NCBI GenBank assembly: GCA_029204225.1
Contig: CM055092.1
Location: forward strand, 68,814,042 to 68,863,613
Direction of reading: 5' to 3'
Source of the DNA: Diphasiastrum complanatum
Taxonomy: Eukaryota; Streptophyta; Lycopodiopsida; Lycopodiales; Lycopodiaceae
DNA length: 49,572 bases
The first letter of the stretch is position 1. Every line of letters begins with the position of its first letter. The position numbers were made by a program, and so were the translations under genes. This document shows, piece after piece, positions 1 to 11,210 of this stretch. The notes beneath the pieces are model-generated. The model was given only the letters and a program-made list of their open reading frames with translations, was not told the origin of the DNA and made no database searches.

Positions 1-90
1 AAGGCGACAATTTTTCGACAGTGACTTCTTTTCAATTATTTCGAAGAAGTGAATTTTTTGTCGGCTTTTTCGCATTTTTCGATAATTTAA
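1..90. repeat. Edge of a dispersed repeat rich in GCGACA/TTTTTCG motifs
   Basis: The first 90 bases carry GCGACA, CGACAGTG and several TTTTTCG strings. The same vocabulary recurs at 29734-29971, where GCGACACTGT is repeated. Read on the minus strand the two regions look related, so this is probably the end of a repeat that continues left of the window. Confidence 0.35.
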
Positions 91-414
91 TATCAACTTG
101 TGCAAGGTTTGCAGTGAAACTCCAAGGATGTGGCGCCTCACCTTTATCTATTATTATGTCCTAGTACCATCAATGAGTTTCTACCACTTTATAATACATT
201 TAAGCACATGTAATACTTTGACGTTCGTGGTCGCAAGAATGGCTCAAAGCTTCCTACGCTGCCTAAACTTGCAACCATCTTAGCTATTTAAATAGTTTGT
301 TGAATTTTTGCTTTGTTAGACTTGCTTTACAACATGTAAATCAATTTCAGGGATGATAAATTGTACTACACTTTTGCACGTAATAGTACTACAAGTGAAG
401 TACAATATCGTCCA

Positions 415-553
415 CAAGAATTAGGTGATTGAAATTTGAGTTGATTTTATTGAACCCCTATCTATCAAGTCTTTCACATTGACTAGGTCAACAAGAATTA
501 GGTGATTGAAATTTGAGTTGATGTTATTGAACCCCTATCAAGTCTTTCACATT
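415..553. repeat. Tandem duplication, 77-bp period, two copies
   Basis: CAAGAATTAGGTGATTGAAA starts at 415 and again at 492. Both copies run to CTTTCACATT (ends at 480 and 553). The second copy lacks a TATC duplication present in the first and has one T-to-G change. No coding potential is seen. Confidence 0.85.
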
Positions 554-633
554 ACTAGTCATTGTTGTGAAATCTTTTAGAGGTTTCCCTCCAATATACT
601 GCATTCTTTTTAAGCTATTGGTTTTTATATGAT

Positions 634-868
634 TCTCTTCAGAATCATATTAACCAGTTTAAGACTCTCTTGCAACAGATGGCCGATGTTGGATGGGTCA
701 CAGACGATCAAGATGCAATTATGACATTGCTTTCAAGCCTTCCCTGCACATATGAGAACTGGGTGATGATCATCACGACACACTCAGATTTAACTCCTAC
801 CAAAGTTATCACTATGTTGTTGCAAGAAGATAATCGAAGAAGTTCTGCATCTCATATTTCTTGCAGGT
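634..868 (+). pseudogene. Ty1/copia gag fragment (UBN2 domain)
   Basis: The frame running through 670 translates to a typical copia gag middle section: an N-H-I-N-Q-F lead-in, then ADVGW, a D-D-Q-D-A stretch, LLSSLPCTYENW and TMLLQEDNRR. This is the conserved 'LLxSLPxxY' part of the UBN2/retrotran_gag_2 domain. There is no start codon of its own, the gag N-terminus is absent, and a stop follows at about 868. A related but separate fragment lies at 6113-6925. Function is lost. Confidence 0.8.
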
Positions 869-1292
869 AAAAAACTACATATTTACATTCATAAATTATT
901 TTATCAACTCAATTAACCTATGTAAACCAAGTTTCAAAGAGATCTCCTTACTTTACTATGCACAAATTTACTCCTTATAAAAATGACAAACATAAATTTT
1001 CCTTCATTTAAAAAAAGTTATGGGTGTCTTGAAAGTCAAATTCCTGTAAGTTTTTCGTGAGTGAAACCGGTTTTCGACGAAAGATGCTGGTTTCATTCTT
1101 GTTTTTCTTGGTGGTGATGGGCTTCACGACTCCATAGCCAAGACCAGCAGCGGACATGCGAGCGGCCAAGGAAACAAAAGCACAGATCGACAGTTATTTC
1201 TGCAGGATCTTAGTGATTGAATCCCTGTGAGGTGGGGTGAGATCTAGACAGAGAGCTTGGCGAGATACTACGAGGCTCTAAGGGTTTGCAAG

Positions 1293-1721
1293 ATGATGCA
1301 CATGACCTTTTACTGGGGAAAGGGGGTGACGCTGCTTATTGATCAATGGATTACGCGCACTTGGCTGCAGTATGGCTTGTCTCTGCTGCTGCTTTTTGTC
1401 GCTGGGGTTATACAAGAATCGCTGTCACGCAGGAGAGCTCGGGTGGCTGCTGCCGTTCGCAACCTCTTAGCAGCTCATTCAAAATCTGAGCGAGAGGTGC
1501 CTCTGCTTCGAGATCAGCATGAGCGAAGCCATCCACGGTTGGTAAATGCCCTAGATGCTCTACTTTATGGAATTAATGTGGCGCTCTCTTACCTATTGAT
1601 GCTCGCGATTATGTCATTCAATGGAGGGGTCTTTGTTAGTATTGTGCTTGGTCACACTCTTGGTTACTATCTATTCCATTCCGAGTCGGATCCCGTGAGA
1701 TCTGGTCACGCTTGTGGATAG
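1293..1721 (+). CDS. COPT5-like copper transporter (Ctr family)
   Basis: Encodes 142 aa and matches plant COPT/Ctr high-affinity copper transporters, which trimerise to pass Cu(I). Seen: the start MMHMTFYWG, which is the usual COPT5-type N-terminus; TM1 about residues 24-43; TM2 about 86-106 carrying the copper-gating MxxxM (M103, M107); TM3 about 111-128 carrying the packing motif GxxxG (G120, G124); and one late Cys (C141). The loop between TM1 and TM2 is basic. Length fits the family (about 140-170 aa). An upstream in-frame TTG at 1257 exists, but ATG 1293 matches the family start. The gene is intronless, as is common for COPTs. A CTGCAG acceptor-like site just upstream (about 1200-1205) could end a 5' UTR intron. 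COPT5 in Arabidopsis exports copper from vacuole/prevacuole; the same location here is inference. Confidence 0.9.
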   Translation: MMHMTFYWGKGVTLLIDQWITRTWLQYGLSLLLLFVAGVIQESLSRRRARVAAAVRNLLAAHSKSEREVPLLRDQHERSHPRLVNALDALLYGINVALSYLLMLAIMSFNGGVFVSIVLGHTLGYYLFHSESDPVRSGHACG

Positions 1722-4680
1722 CAACCATCCCTCAGCAGTACTCGTGTTTGGAAGCAATAATTTCTATCCAAAGAGACTTTGAAAAGTTTGGCTCCTTCCC
1801 TTGATGAATGTGATGATGCTATAATAGATCACCTTGAAGCCTGGTTACATGCATGTGATCATTGACCTTCTTGCCTTTCATAATATAAAATTTGGGGCAA
1901 AAATAATACTGTTTGTAAATACCTCATTGGTCGTGTGCTAAGTGCTTGCTTTTTGCTCTTTATCATCAACAATCCGTGCTCGTGCATGATTTCTCTCAAT
2001 TTGCATTTTGTAAATTTCAGGTATCTCTTAGTTGAAGAGAATTCTCAACAGCCGCTATCTAACACTGCATGTTTTGTGATACGTTATTCTGCATCATTAT
2101 TTACACCACTTGTGTGTCTATATTTGAAAATAATTGGGTTTTGTGCTATTACATTCCTACTAGTTTACAAGGTTTGTGTTAGGTAGCAACTTCAGATTTC
2201 TCGTTCTTGGAAATTGTCTTCACATGAATTTGCTGCCTAGATTCTGCTCACTTGTAGAGTAGTGTGACCTAGTTGTGCATTTCTGAGCTTGTCACTCATT
2301 TCTCATGTACTAATAGCACCCTTGAAAGGTTTGGACATCAGAATCCATTTCCTTGGTTCTCGTGACTAAGTATGAGCATGCAACTTTACAATATGCTTGG
2401 CAAGTATCGCTAACGTGGATTCCATTTTTCTGACTTTTTATCGATTAACATTTTATGATATCCGCCAATTTGTTTTGATTAATGTGGACATGTTGGTAGT
2501 GTTACTAGTTCAATTTGCAAGAAAGTTTTCAATAGACATTACAAAAGTAGGCCTTATTGTGTTAAGCAAAAACTTTGATTAGAATTTATCAATCAATGAA
2601 GTGTTTTTGTGCACATTTGAAAATAATTATTTTAAGGTGCAAGTTTGTGAGCAGAATGTACTTTCACAGTGGAAGGAGAGTGTTTTTCTCAAATCATATT
2701 TTAGTGAGAGTCAAGTTTTTTATATAGAAACTCAGACAATGCCTACAACAATTTTCTTTCTCTAGTGTGCACTACTTGCACTTAGACTATAAATACTTTT
2801 GAGTATGTTGTCAGATTATGTGTGTAATATAAGAGCATTCATAAGTTGTTTATGTTTTTGAAAATAGACTAGTGCTTTTGTTTGTTTACGATCTAATTTG
2901 TTGATGTGTAGATATCTCTTCTTGAATCATCTTTTCTTATCAAGCTTGCTCGAGAACTATTAATGGTCCATAATATACTTTTGGAGATGTGTGAGTTGGA
3001 CCCCCCCCCACCCATGGTCCGCCATTTGTCAATTTATTAGCGATAGTTGAGAATGTGTTGGCTAGAGACCAAGTGATAGGGCGTAGACCCTCCCTCTTGG
3101 GACCTAGTAAATATACTTTGGCAGCTCTTCAAAGGTTTCCCCAAGTGGAGTTAATTGCATGCATTTCACAATTGATGATTGTTGTGTTTTTAATCTTTGT
3201 AGAAGACTCATTGGCATTTCCTTATAGGGATGTGCGACTTCTTTTATTGGGAGTGCTTAATGTTCATACAATGTTGTTAGTTGGAGTTTGTTGTGAGATT
3301 CATCACATATGGCATACTTTTGTCGTATGTGACGCTTTAATGTGGTTTTGTTCATACCATAATAGTAGAGTACTTAGTGGCAATGTAGGTTGGGTTCTTA
3401 TATTCTTAGTTTCATTTGTTGTTTGGCTCTAGTGTTCTTTACTTAGTTAAAATTTGAGCTTGTTTGCATTTCTAGATTTCTTTTTGTTGGGTGCTCAAGA
3501 ATACGTAAAATTTTGTTGTTTTGACTACTAGAAGGTAGGGCCTTGAAAATGTTCATTTTGCTAGTTATTGTGAATGTCATGACTTTTGCCTTTGTTGTCG
3601 ACTATGTGGAGATCTTTATAGTGCTGAGCTTCCTATAGTAGAGCCATTCCATTGCACTTCACACATCTCGATTTGAGCCGTATCGAGATTGGGTTTTTCA
3701 ATTTTTACTACTTTTGTGTGCTTTTCAAGATGGGATCATTGTTCTTGCTACAAGAGGCTGCCCTTACTCCAGTTTGCAGCCCATGATTTCAGTTAACTTA
3801 TTGATTTGCAGTTTTGACTCATTTTTAGCACATCATCTGTTTATGTAACTTTTGACATTATTACATTTCCTACAGTAGGGTGCTTGTATCATACGACAAA
3901 ACTTGTCATTTTGATATCTAGAGGCTAGAGAGATTGAATTCTAGATTTCAGGGTTTGTTAGTACTTCATCCCTTTCATCTCTTTACCTCCTTATGTCCTT
4001 CAGGAGCAGGCTTAGTGGCAATATTGTCTTGGTCAACATATATCAAGGTCAATTTTTCCACTCTTGCTTAACTTCGTTTGAGGAGCTATAATTATTAAAA
4101 CTTCATACACAATGTCTTGGGCCTCTAGTTTTCGCTATTTCTTTACTGATATTATTTGTACTTTGAATCAGATGACAAGTATACCTTATGGTTGTGCCCC
4201 ACCATTGGTTATTCATATTTTAATGAGTGATTAAGTGGCTAGGCCCCATGTCTTAAGTTGCAAACTCCTACAATATAATCAGGCCTTAGGAATCCTTATA
4301 CCCAGACAAATTGAGTTCAGGAGAGCAATATCTTTGCTTACACGCCGCATCAAGTTTTGTCTATGGGGAATATCATTGCAAAGATTTTCGTAGATAAGGT
4401 GAGGATCACAAAGGTATGTACCTAGTGCTATTAGCCTCTACTGTATCTTATATGGGATGCTGGTATACCACCTACATCTGCATAGCCTACTAGTATAAAA
4501 CTGCCAGTTTAATCTCTATTTTTCGTTCTAATGCTTAGTTAGTTCCTCTTCGTGTTTTGGTTATACGGGCTGATGCCCGTGATTCCAAAGTTAAGGTAGA
4601 AGACATATTATATTCTTGTTCATTTGTTAGCAGAGCTAGAAAAGTGACTACATGAGCGTGAGCAGTGTGCCCAAAGATTG
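1722..4680. other. Non-coding flank of the copper transporter
   Basis: AT-rich sequence with no convincing coding region. Open frames here (for example 3055-3432) are short, lack recognisable motifs and have no family resemblance. It should include the copper transporter 3' UTR; AATATAA and AATAAT strings at about 1880-1910 are possible polyadenylation signals. A C-rich run lies at 3001-3010. Confidence 0.5.
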
Positions 4681-4684
4681 CAAA

Positions 4685-5022
4685 GATCTAGTTAACTTAA
4701 CTATAGTAGATTTAGACTGGTGGGAGCACACATGGACAAGATGTTACTGGTTTGCTTGGAGGGTTTTCAACAGGACCTTTGTGATGCTATGATTGATGCA
4801 TAGTAGTTCACATAGCAAAGTGCAGTGTGGGTTTGTTTGATGTAGATCTTGTATGAGATCTCGTTAACTGTAATAGATTTGGACTGCCGAGAGCACACAT
4901 GGACAAGATGTTTCATGTCCTTGCTGATTTGCTTGGAGGGTTTTCAAGACAACCTTTGTGATGCTGTGATTGATCCATAGTTTACATACCAAAGTGCAGT
5001 GTGGGATTGTTTGATGTAAATC
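4685..5022. repeat. Imperfect direct repeat, about 172-bp period, two copies
   Basis: Two copies start GATCT(A/C)GTTAACT at 4685 and 4857. They share GAGCACACATGGACAAGATG, GCTTGGAGGGTTTTCAA, TTTGTGATGCT and AAAGTGCAGTGTGGG in the same order. They differ by about 10-15% and small indels. They could be part of an LTR, because a weak primer-binding-like site lies downstream at 5191. Confidence 0.8.
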
Positions 5023-5190
5023 TTCTGTGTTGAATTTAAAGTGTAGAAAGTAGGTGATTTAAATTTGTCAATGTTGGTGAATGCTCGGTTGAGGGCAATC
5101 ATGAATCTAAAGACTTTCAGAAACTCCTGGACTTTGTAAAGCTAGCCAATAAGGAGGACCCTTCATGTGTATTTCCCCATTTTGTTCATT

Positions 5191-5203
5191 CGGTATTAGA
5201 GCA
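5191..5203 (+). other. Weak candidate retroelement primer-binding site
   Basis: CGGTATTAGAGCA resembles the tRNA-iMet-type PBS TGGTATCAGAGC with a few mismatches. It is preceded by ...GTTCATT, so a clean LTR end (CA) is not visible. No gag follows clearly. Confidence 0.25.
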
Positions 5204-5549
5204 AGGCAAGGCTGTGCTCAGCATGTGAAGACTTATTGGAGCAAGATGAGTGCGTGTTTGACATGGAGAAAGCTGTTCTGGCACCATGTTTCTGTAGTTT
5301 TTAGCTTGTGGGGAAGTTTCAAGTTCATATTTGTGTGTGTTCATATATTTGAGGCCACCTGGAGTATTTGCATGTTTTTCTGGTTGTGGAAAAGCTTGGA
5401 GATCATTACAAAGGGTATGTTGGCGTTCTTTTGGTGATTCACATCAAGCCCCTTGTCAACTAGGTTGTGTTCTAGTCTGTACGCATTGCCAACAGTCTCC
5501 TGATTTGTTGTCATTTCATGTTATTTTTTACGCACATTGGTTTCTTGAA

Positions 5550-5946
5550 TTTTGAGGCCCTTAATAGCTTGTTCTGAAGGCCCATTTTTAGTCCATGTGT
5601 GGTATGTTTAAGGGCACATTCCTAGGTTGTTGTTGACTGTCACGTTTGTGATTTGTGGGGCCACAATATCAATGTTTTGAAGAGATTAAAATTTGCCCAT
5701 TCCAAGTGCCATTATCACATATTGTTTGATCCATGGTGCAGAACATTTACAGCTGCACTTACTCGTTTTGAGCCCACATTACGAAGGTTGTTTAGGCCTA
5801 GAATAAGCCCATTTGAAGCTCAGTTTTTGAGCCCACAATATGCATGTTTTATCAGATAAAAAATCAGCCCTTTCAAAGCTTAGTTCTCAATCCACACTAT
5901 ACACATTTTTTGAAAAAATTGTGGTCCTTTCAAGAATGGTTCCAGT
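5550..5946. repeat. Degenerate tandem array, about 59-bp period
   Basis: Copies begin near 5654, 5712, 5770, 5829 and 5888, with a likely older copy at about 5550. Each has a (GAG)CCCACAxTAT-like head, a TGTTTT middle and a GCCCATTTGAAG-like tail. The last three copies align best. The open frames at 5653-5859 and 5840-6058 arise from this array and are not genes. Confidence 0.65.
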
Positions 5947-6112
5947 GCGAAAAAAATCTATGAACTCGGCCCATAGATCAGCGCATAGTTGCCTGTTCCG
6001 GAACAGAACAAGGGAAGAAAAAAAACGTTTTTTATTTTATATACTAATAAAATTCTAAAATAGGGATAGGGATGCCTTTAGAGGCCTTCAGGGATACATG
6101 AAAAACCATATT

Positions 6113-6925
6113 TAGAGTATTTTCAATGTTATTATTACAAGAAAAAAACAAAAGAAAAGACTTATCATCTACTTCAGCTTCATATTTGCATGCTCTTTAT
6201 TCAAAGAAAGACAACAAGACTTATCATCTATTTGAGCTTCATATTGGCATGCTCTTTACTCAAAGAAAGATGATAAGAAAATGCTGAAAAAGCAAACATG
6301 CTTCTTTGTCAACTTCCAACAGAATAAAGAGCAATCGAACTCTACTCATGATTCAACTTCTAAGGAAGGATTATTCTGCAGGTACTACAAGAAGAAAGGG
6401 CATTTACTGTAGGGTTGTCAAATCCTCAAGCTAAATAATAAGAAGCAAAATCAATAGCAACATTTTTGCAGCCACAGGCAAATGCAACAATAGAAGTTTC
6501 TAAGCCCAATGACAAAGAAGATAAAGATGCTTTTATGACAAAGATTGAAGATAAACAAATTGATGAATCTTGGTACTTGGACTCAGGGGACTACCTAATA
6601 CATGACAAATCTTCGTGAGAAGTTTCAAGAGTATAGCTATTATAACACTCAAAGACGGATTCATTTGAGTGACAGTGCTAATGGTGAAGGTATTATTAAG
6701 TTATAGTTACAGAATGGTGATGTCAAATTAGTTTCAAATCTTTTTCATGTTTCGAATCTTACAAAGATTTAGCTCTCTATAAGCGAAACAGTAGATTTAG
6801 ATCACAAAGTTGAATTCAATATAGAAGATTGTTCTATTTTTGATAAAAGTAGAATATTACTTGGACTTGATAAAAGACAAGGTTATTCTTATAAGTTGAG
6901 AGGAAGCCAAATGTAATTTTTTTAA
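6113..6925 (+). pseudogene. Ty1/copia gag-protease remnant
   Basis: Multi-frame remnant of a copia polyprotein. In order: LLLQEKNKR (end of UBN2); a duplicated stretch; a decayed zinc knuckle around 6380-6415 (FCRYYKKKGH); the protease motif DESWYLDSG at about 6560-6590; then a frame reading NLREKFQEYSYYNTQRR, SNLFHVSNLTK and LGLDKRQGYSYKLRG, which matches the protease to pre-integrase region. Stops and frameshifts are frequent. The reverse transcriptase is absent. Next downstream is a separate LTR at 7045. Confidence 0.75.
6158..6270. repeat. 59-bp tandem duplication inside the copia gag remnant
   Basis: AGACTTATCATCTA starts at 6158 and 6217. Both copies continue through GCTTCATATT, GCATGCTCTTTA and TCAAAGAAAGA with few differences. 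The duplication disrupts the gag reading frame. Confidence 0.8.
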
Positions 6926-7044
6926 ACATGAATTGGTATATCTTGCTTATACGATCACCCATTTTTAGTTGAATATGGACGAAGATAAAATCAGAGCATA
7001 AGGAAATAGCTGATATTGAAAATAGTTAAAGAAAGTAAACATTT

Positions 7045-8158
7045 TGTTGGATTTATTTATTTTCCCTAAATTCCATTATTAATCTAGATTCATTCATGTT
7101 GTTGCACATTTACTCGCATTGTCGTAGAGCTTGCAGAGATACGAGAATCAAAGACACATTTACACGACAGTCAAACTATCGACGAGTGTTGAGTGTCAAC
7201 CATCGACAGGTGTTCAAATGTTCCATTCGACCAACTATCGAATCGAGCATTCGAATCCTTGTCACACTCAACTCTAGACCATGCGTCTTCGACTCGAATC
7301 AACAAATTGTCAACTATCTTGCTAATGTGGTATCACTTTAAACAAAGTTAGTCAACTATACTAGCTACTTATTACATTGTGCAACTGTTTTGACAATGAC
7401 AACAACCACAATCACCACCTATCCAAATAGTGACAGCCATGACTACTGCTCACCTAGAATAGCGACAACCATGATCACCGCCAAGATCCGCCTCAAATAG
7501 TAAAGCTCAATGTCTCTATGCATTTGTATATATGTCTATAATGATGAGATAATATATGATGTTATATCAAGCAAGTAAGCATTTATAATTGGTTGATCAT
7601 TGTAATTAATCATCATACATTGTAGATGTTATCACGTCGAATAGATCTAAACATAGTCATAATAAGTTATTGAATGATTTTCGAATCATCGTAGCCATTA
7701 TAGAATTAAGAGCTAGTTCAAGTACACGATTTCTATTGCAATTGTCTTGTGCTCGTCATTTTATATGACTAGTATTATTTACTTTCTTTATCAATCATTG
7801 TCTTATTGCGTTCATAATTGCCCTTGTGCTCATCATTTTACATGACTTGTATTCTTTACTTTTTGAATCTATTCATTGTCTTATTGCGTTCAGAATAATG
7901 TCAGTGTGTATGTTTTTTTACTCTACTTTATCGTTTTGTTATGCTGCTCTCTTATCGTTTTGTTTGAACTGTTTGATGTTTATTTCGGCAACTAACCGTC
8001 ATTAGACTTTATAGTGCACTTGACGGCACAATTTCTTATTTGCTAAATTGTATTTCTCATCTTGTTAAAGGAAGTCATTTGGCTTGATATTTTGATTCGA
8101 TTCGATAGGCGTAGCACATGCACCGAGGGATTTTCATTTCAATCCTAAATTTCCAACA
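7045..8158 (+). repeat. Copia-type 5' LTR (family A)
   Basis: Begins TGTTGGA and ends TTCCAACA, giving 5'-TG...CA-3' with an inverted TGTTGGA/TCCAACA terminus, about 1114 bp. It is followed directly by a primer-binding site at 8159 and then by gag. A diverged inverted relative lies at 33791-34832. The open frame at 7096-7341 lies inside the LTR and is not a gene. Confidence 0.75.
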
Positions 8159-8171
8159 TGATATCAGAGCC
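8159..8171 (+). other. Primer-binding site, tRNA-Met type
   Basis: TGATATCAGAGCC follows the LTR end directly and differs from the plant copia consensus TGGTATCAGAGCC by one base. This fixes the 3' boundary of the LTR at 8158. Confidence 0.8.
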
Positions 8172-8270
8172 AATGGTCTAATAGAATAATCGTTTTCTTG
8201 TTCTGATAGCACTAAATTTTCTTTTCTTAAGTCACTGATAGTTATCACAATCACTCAGAATAAGTTCCAC

Positions 8271-8515
8271 ATGGATTCCCAAGGCAACATCGGTCTCATT
8301 GTAGACAAGCTCGATGGATCCAACTACCATCTATGGGAATTTAAGATGAAAATTGTACTAATGGCTAAGGAATGATGTTGTCATTGGTGTCTAAGTCAAA
8401 TCCGAAACAGACGACGCAACAATCTCTAGATTGTACAAGATATGATCACAACTAGCTATTCCACTCTCTTTGGGACTTGAGAATAATCACTCTCTGATTG
8501 CTCAACAAGATCTAA
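8271..8515 (+). pseudogene. Copia gag N-terminus, broken and truncated
   Basis: ATG at 8271 opens MDSQGNIGLIVDKLDG, then SNYHLWEFKMKIVLMAKE, the standard copia gag start (KLDGxNYxxW). A TGA follows at about 8374. After a frame change the sequence continues VIGV, KSETDDATISRLYK, LAIPLSLGLENNHSLIAQQDL with further stops. It ends at about 8515, where minus-strand LTR-element sequence begins. Confidence 0.75.
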
Positions 8516-9198
8516 GGTGATCTTGAGCTTGATCAATCTTCTAGATCCAAACTATATCCAAACCTAGTTCAATTTACTATTGATTTGATCAAAACTAGTC
8601 TCTTCCTTGATCTCAAATTCACAAGAAGGGTGAATCCACCTATACTAAACCAAAAGCACTTTAGAGCACAAAAATGTCTCACAAATAAAGCCCTATAAAA
8701 TTCAGGTCGAATCACATTGACATTTTCAATCACAAACCTATCCAAAATCAAGCCAAAAAGAAACACGATTTTCACTAGTTTTGCATTTTCAGATGAAAAA
8801 AATATCAAAAGCCTTGATCTGAACTTAAAAGGTGTATTTTAGGACCTCAAGAAGCCTAAGAACAACCTATTTAAGCTCTCAAACGGCTGATTCACTTTCC
8901 TAAAGAGTGGTGGCATTCAAATCCTTAAGAAATTTTTTACTAGGAGACATGTACTCCAAGATTCAACTCATAAGAACTTTTTAATTTGGTTATGTAGAAT
9001 GGAAATGACTCAATCTCGGTTCCTACAGCTATAACTCAGCAAAAAATGTCCCCTTTGGTCTATTCTCAGAACCAAATTTGGAGGTATAATCACTAGATTA
9101 GCAACAGTAGCAAGAACAAAGCCAATACTACTCAAATCTAGGATTTAAGCTTGGGAAAATCAAATCTAAAGCTCACTTTTGATTAGGCTCTAATATCA
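8516..9198 (-). other. Untranslated leader of a minus-strand copia element (remnant)
   Basis: Lies between the truncated gag and a minus-strand PBS (complement GGCTCTAATATCA, 9186-9198). Its right end resembles the leader of the intact element at 21580-22390 (GGATTTA, AGCTCA, TTAGGCTCT). The gag start itself has been lost. The small minus-strand open frame at 8569-8808 has no gag similarity. Confidence 0.5.
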
Positions 9199-9539
9199 TG
9201 ACAAAATTTTACAGCAAATTCAATTCCAATCAATCATAAAAATGATGTAGGATGCACAAATCATATATCGCGGCCCAAACTATGAGCTAGAATCAAAACT
9301 AGTTACCAAAACTAGCTAATTTGGCATTTAACTCCACAAAAGGCACATAGATTTGATCAAATACACATAAGTAAAGTGCAGCAAGCATCTTAAACCTGTA
9401 ATCAACTTCAGTACCTTAAAAAAATGTAATTAATTCATAAGATCACTCACATATAGTAGATTTAACTCGCCATTCAAAGACGATGTTGATGGAAGTCAAA
9501 AATTTTGATTTTTCATCATCAATTTCAGAAAATTTACAA

Positions 9540-9593
<54 letters not shown>

Positions 9594-10055
9594 GTTTCTC
9601 ATATATATGCTTCTCAGATCCAAAGTTTCGGTTTGCCCTTCAACCATATGTGACCTAACCCCAGAATCATAACCTTAATATGGCCCTTTAGCCCTAATGT
9701 TGACCTCATGAGAGTGAGATCCCTCAACAATGCAAAAATTGCTAAAATGGACTTTTGTTCTCACATGAAATAATGCTACAAGATCTCAAATGAGGAATAT
9801 TAACATTGTGAACTTTGTAAGCATATATCCATGTGGCAATGCCACATTATCACATACAAGAGGAATTACAACAAACTAGTGCTATATTCTCTCTACAATG
9901 CTAATGAACATTTTGTACTCATTAGTAAAGATGTCAATTGACCTCGTGTGAGGAATTTACATGACTAGGCATAGGAATAAGCATCTATACATGTGCGACA
10001 TCATCACCTACAAGTGAAATTTCACATAATACATTAAAACTAGTCAAGCTAGAAT
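9199..10055 (-). repeat. Diverged LTR related to that of the intact copia element
   Basis: Starts TGACAAAATTTTACAGCAAA next to the PBS complement and ends with ACTAGTCAAGCTAGAATTGT. Both ends, plus the internal CCCTCAACAATGCAAAAATT at about 9720, match the LTRs at 16914-17595 and 22391-23072. It is older and carries an inserted or expanded AT microsatellite. Confidence 0.65.
9542..9594. repeat. (TA)n microsatellite
   Basis: About 25 TA dinucleotides, interrupted by single G substitutions near the right end, inside a degraded LTR. Confidence 0.95.
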
Positions 10056-10511
10056 TGTGAAGAAATAATAGATTGCGGCTAACTAAATAATTAACAAATA
10101 AACACATGCCACAATACACAATTTAATCTCAAAAGTGTTGTGTACATGGCAAATACCTCTCCTTTTATAGCAAGGAGGGTCTTCCATAAGTATTCACTAA
10201 CTTATGAGATTATTTTAAAACTAGCCATTCTAGAACTCCTAACTTAGGACTTAGAATTTTAAAAGTTTCTAACTTTGAAACTTAAGATAACTTAAGAAAA
10301 ATATTTTTAAGCTTAAGTTTCTTAAGTCTAAGTTCTAATCTTAAGTTTAAGTTATTTTATTATTCTAAGCTTCTACCCATGGACTTACAAAACACATGTC
10401 ATAGTAGAAGTTTATTGGCAAATACTCGTACGTGGGCTTACAAAACATATGCCACGGAGTTTTATTTATTTCTTTTTTTATATATTCTTTTTGTATGCAC
10501 AATTGCTAACA
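10056..10511 (-). repeat. Candidate minus-strand 3' LTR
   Basis: On the minus strand it begins TGTTAGCAATTGTG directly after a polypurine tract. It contains a TATA-like GCTATAAAAGGAG (about 10155-10168) and ends near ...TTCTTCACA. The right boundary (10511) is well supported by the PPT. The left boundary at 10056 is a guess based on a TG on the plus strand. Confidence 0.5.
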
Positions 10512-10526
10512 TTATCCCCCTCTTTA
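10512..10526 (-). other. Polypurine tract of a minus-strand LTR element
   Basis: Minus strand reads TAAAGAGGGGGATAA immediately before TGTTAGC, the usual arrangement of a PPT next to a 3' LTR. Confidence 0.6.
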
Positions 10527-10719
10527 TTGGATTGGTGGTCCCACACCAATCGAAGCTTTTTCGTCCAGATTTTTTGAGCTTCTTGAAGGCGAGATTGTTG
10601 TTGTCTCGGGATTGGTAAATTTTGTTGCCGATACCTTCCATCATCTGACAACATTATTTATTGAGGAAGGGCATGGGTTTGTAGTAATGGAACATACCCT
10701 GTTGAAAGTTGTGGGTTTT

Positions 10720-11190
10720 TCATAACTCCACCATATCAACGTGCAGTGCCAAAGTGAAGGCTGCACGATAGTAAAGTCTTGCTACGTTGATGTGGTCGTC
10801 TTGCGTTTGCAGTGGTTTATTGATATCAATGGCTATTGGTAGTAGACCTTGATCCCAAAAACCCTTGAGTTCTGCCAAGAACGCCACCAGGCCGCAATTG
10901 TCCGCAAAATATCTAATGTTGTGATCATGATTGTCATGGTGCTTTGGTCTCGCACCCGGTTTAAGGGGAATACGATGGACAGCTACCTGAGATGAGACTC
11001 CTTTCATGACTTTATAGGACCAAGAAAAGACATGTCGATATTTGCATATAAGGTTTTGAAGCCGTCTGTGTTGTTCGCGATTGAGATGAGGCCCGACATG
11101 GACAATATATTCATTACTTTCATGTGGCTCAGTCAAGAGAAGTGCGATTGAGATGAGGCCCGACATGGACAATATATTCATTACTTTCAT
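10720..11190 (-). pseudogene. Ty3/gypsy reverse-transcriptase N-terminal fragment
   Basis: An open frame of 156 codons on the minus strand. Residues about 29-85 (11106-10936) read as the gypsy pre-RT/RT start: REQHRRLQNLICKYRHVFSW, SYKVMKG, then VHRIPLKPGARPKH (RIPLKPG is a hallmark). The first 28 residues come from an exact 67-bp duplication read in another frame. The C-terminal part (AFLAELKGFWDQGLLPIAID and on) is not recognised and could be another part of the element joined by deletion. The RT catalytic core is missing. Confidence 0.75.
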
Positions 11191-11210
11191 GTGGCTCAGT
11201 CAAGAGAAGT
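11077..11210. repeat. Exact 67-bp tandem duplication
   Basis: GCGATTGAGATGAGGCCCGA starts at 11077 and 11144 and both copies end AAGAGAAGT. I see no mismatch, so the event is recent or an assembly artefact. It abuts the outer end of the LTR at 11210. Confidence 0.95.

Noticed and set aside
1257-1292. Upstream extension of the copper transporter from TTG
   Set aside because: COPT5-type proteins start MMHMTFYWG, matching the ATG at 1293.
3055-3432. Hydrophobic 125-codon frame resembling a membrane protein
   Set aside because: Starts at a non-ATG codon, matches no family, and hydrophobicity follows from T-rich composition.
5165-5555. Two overlapping frames of 74-90 codons
   Set aside because: No motifs, wrong-frame overlap, and composition like the surrounding non-coding DNA.
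870-6112. Copia element split by insertion of the copper transporter region
   Set aside because: The fragments on both sides repeat the same gag segment (LLQExNxR), so they are two separate copies rather than halves of one.
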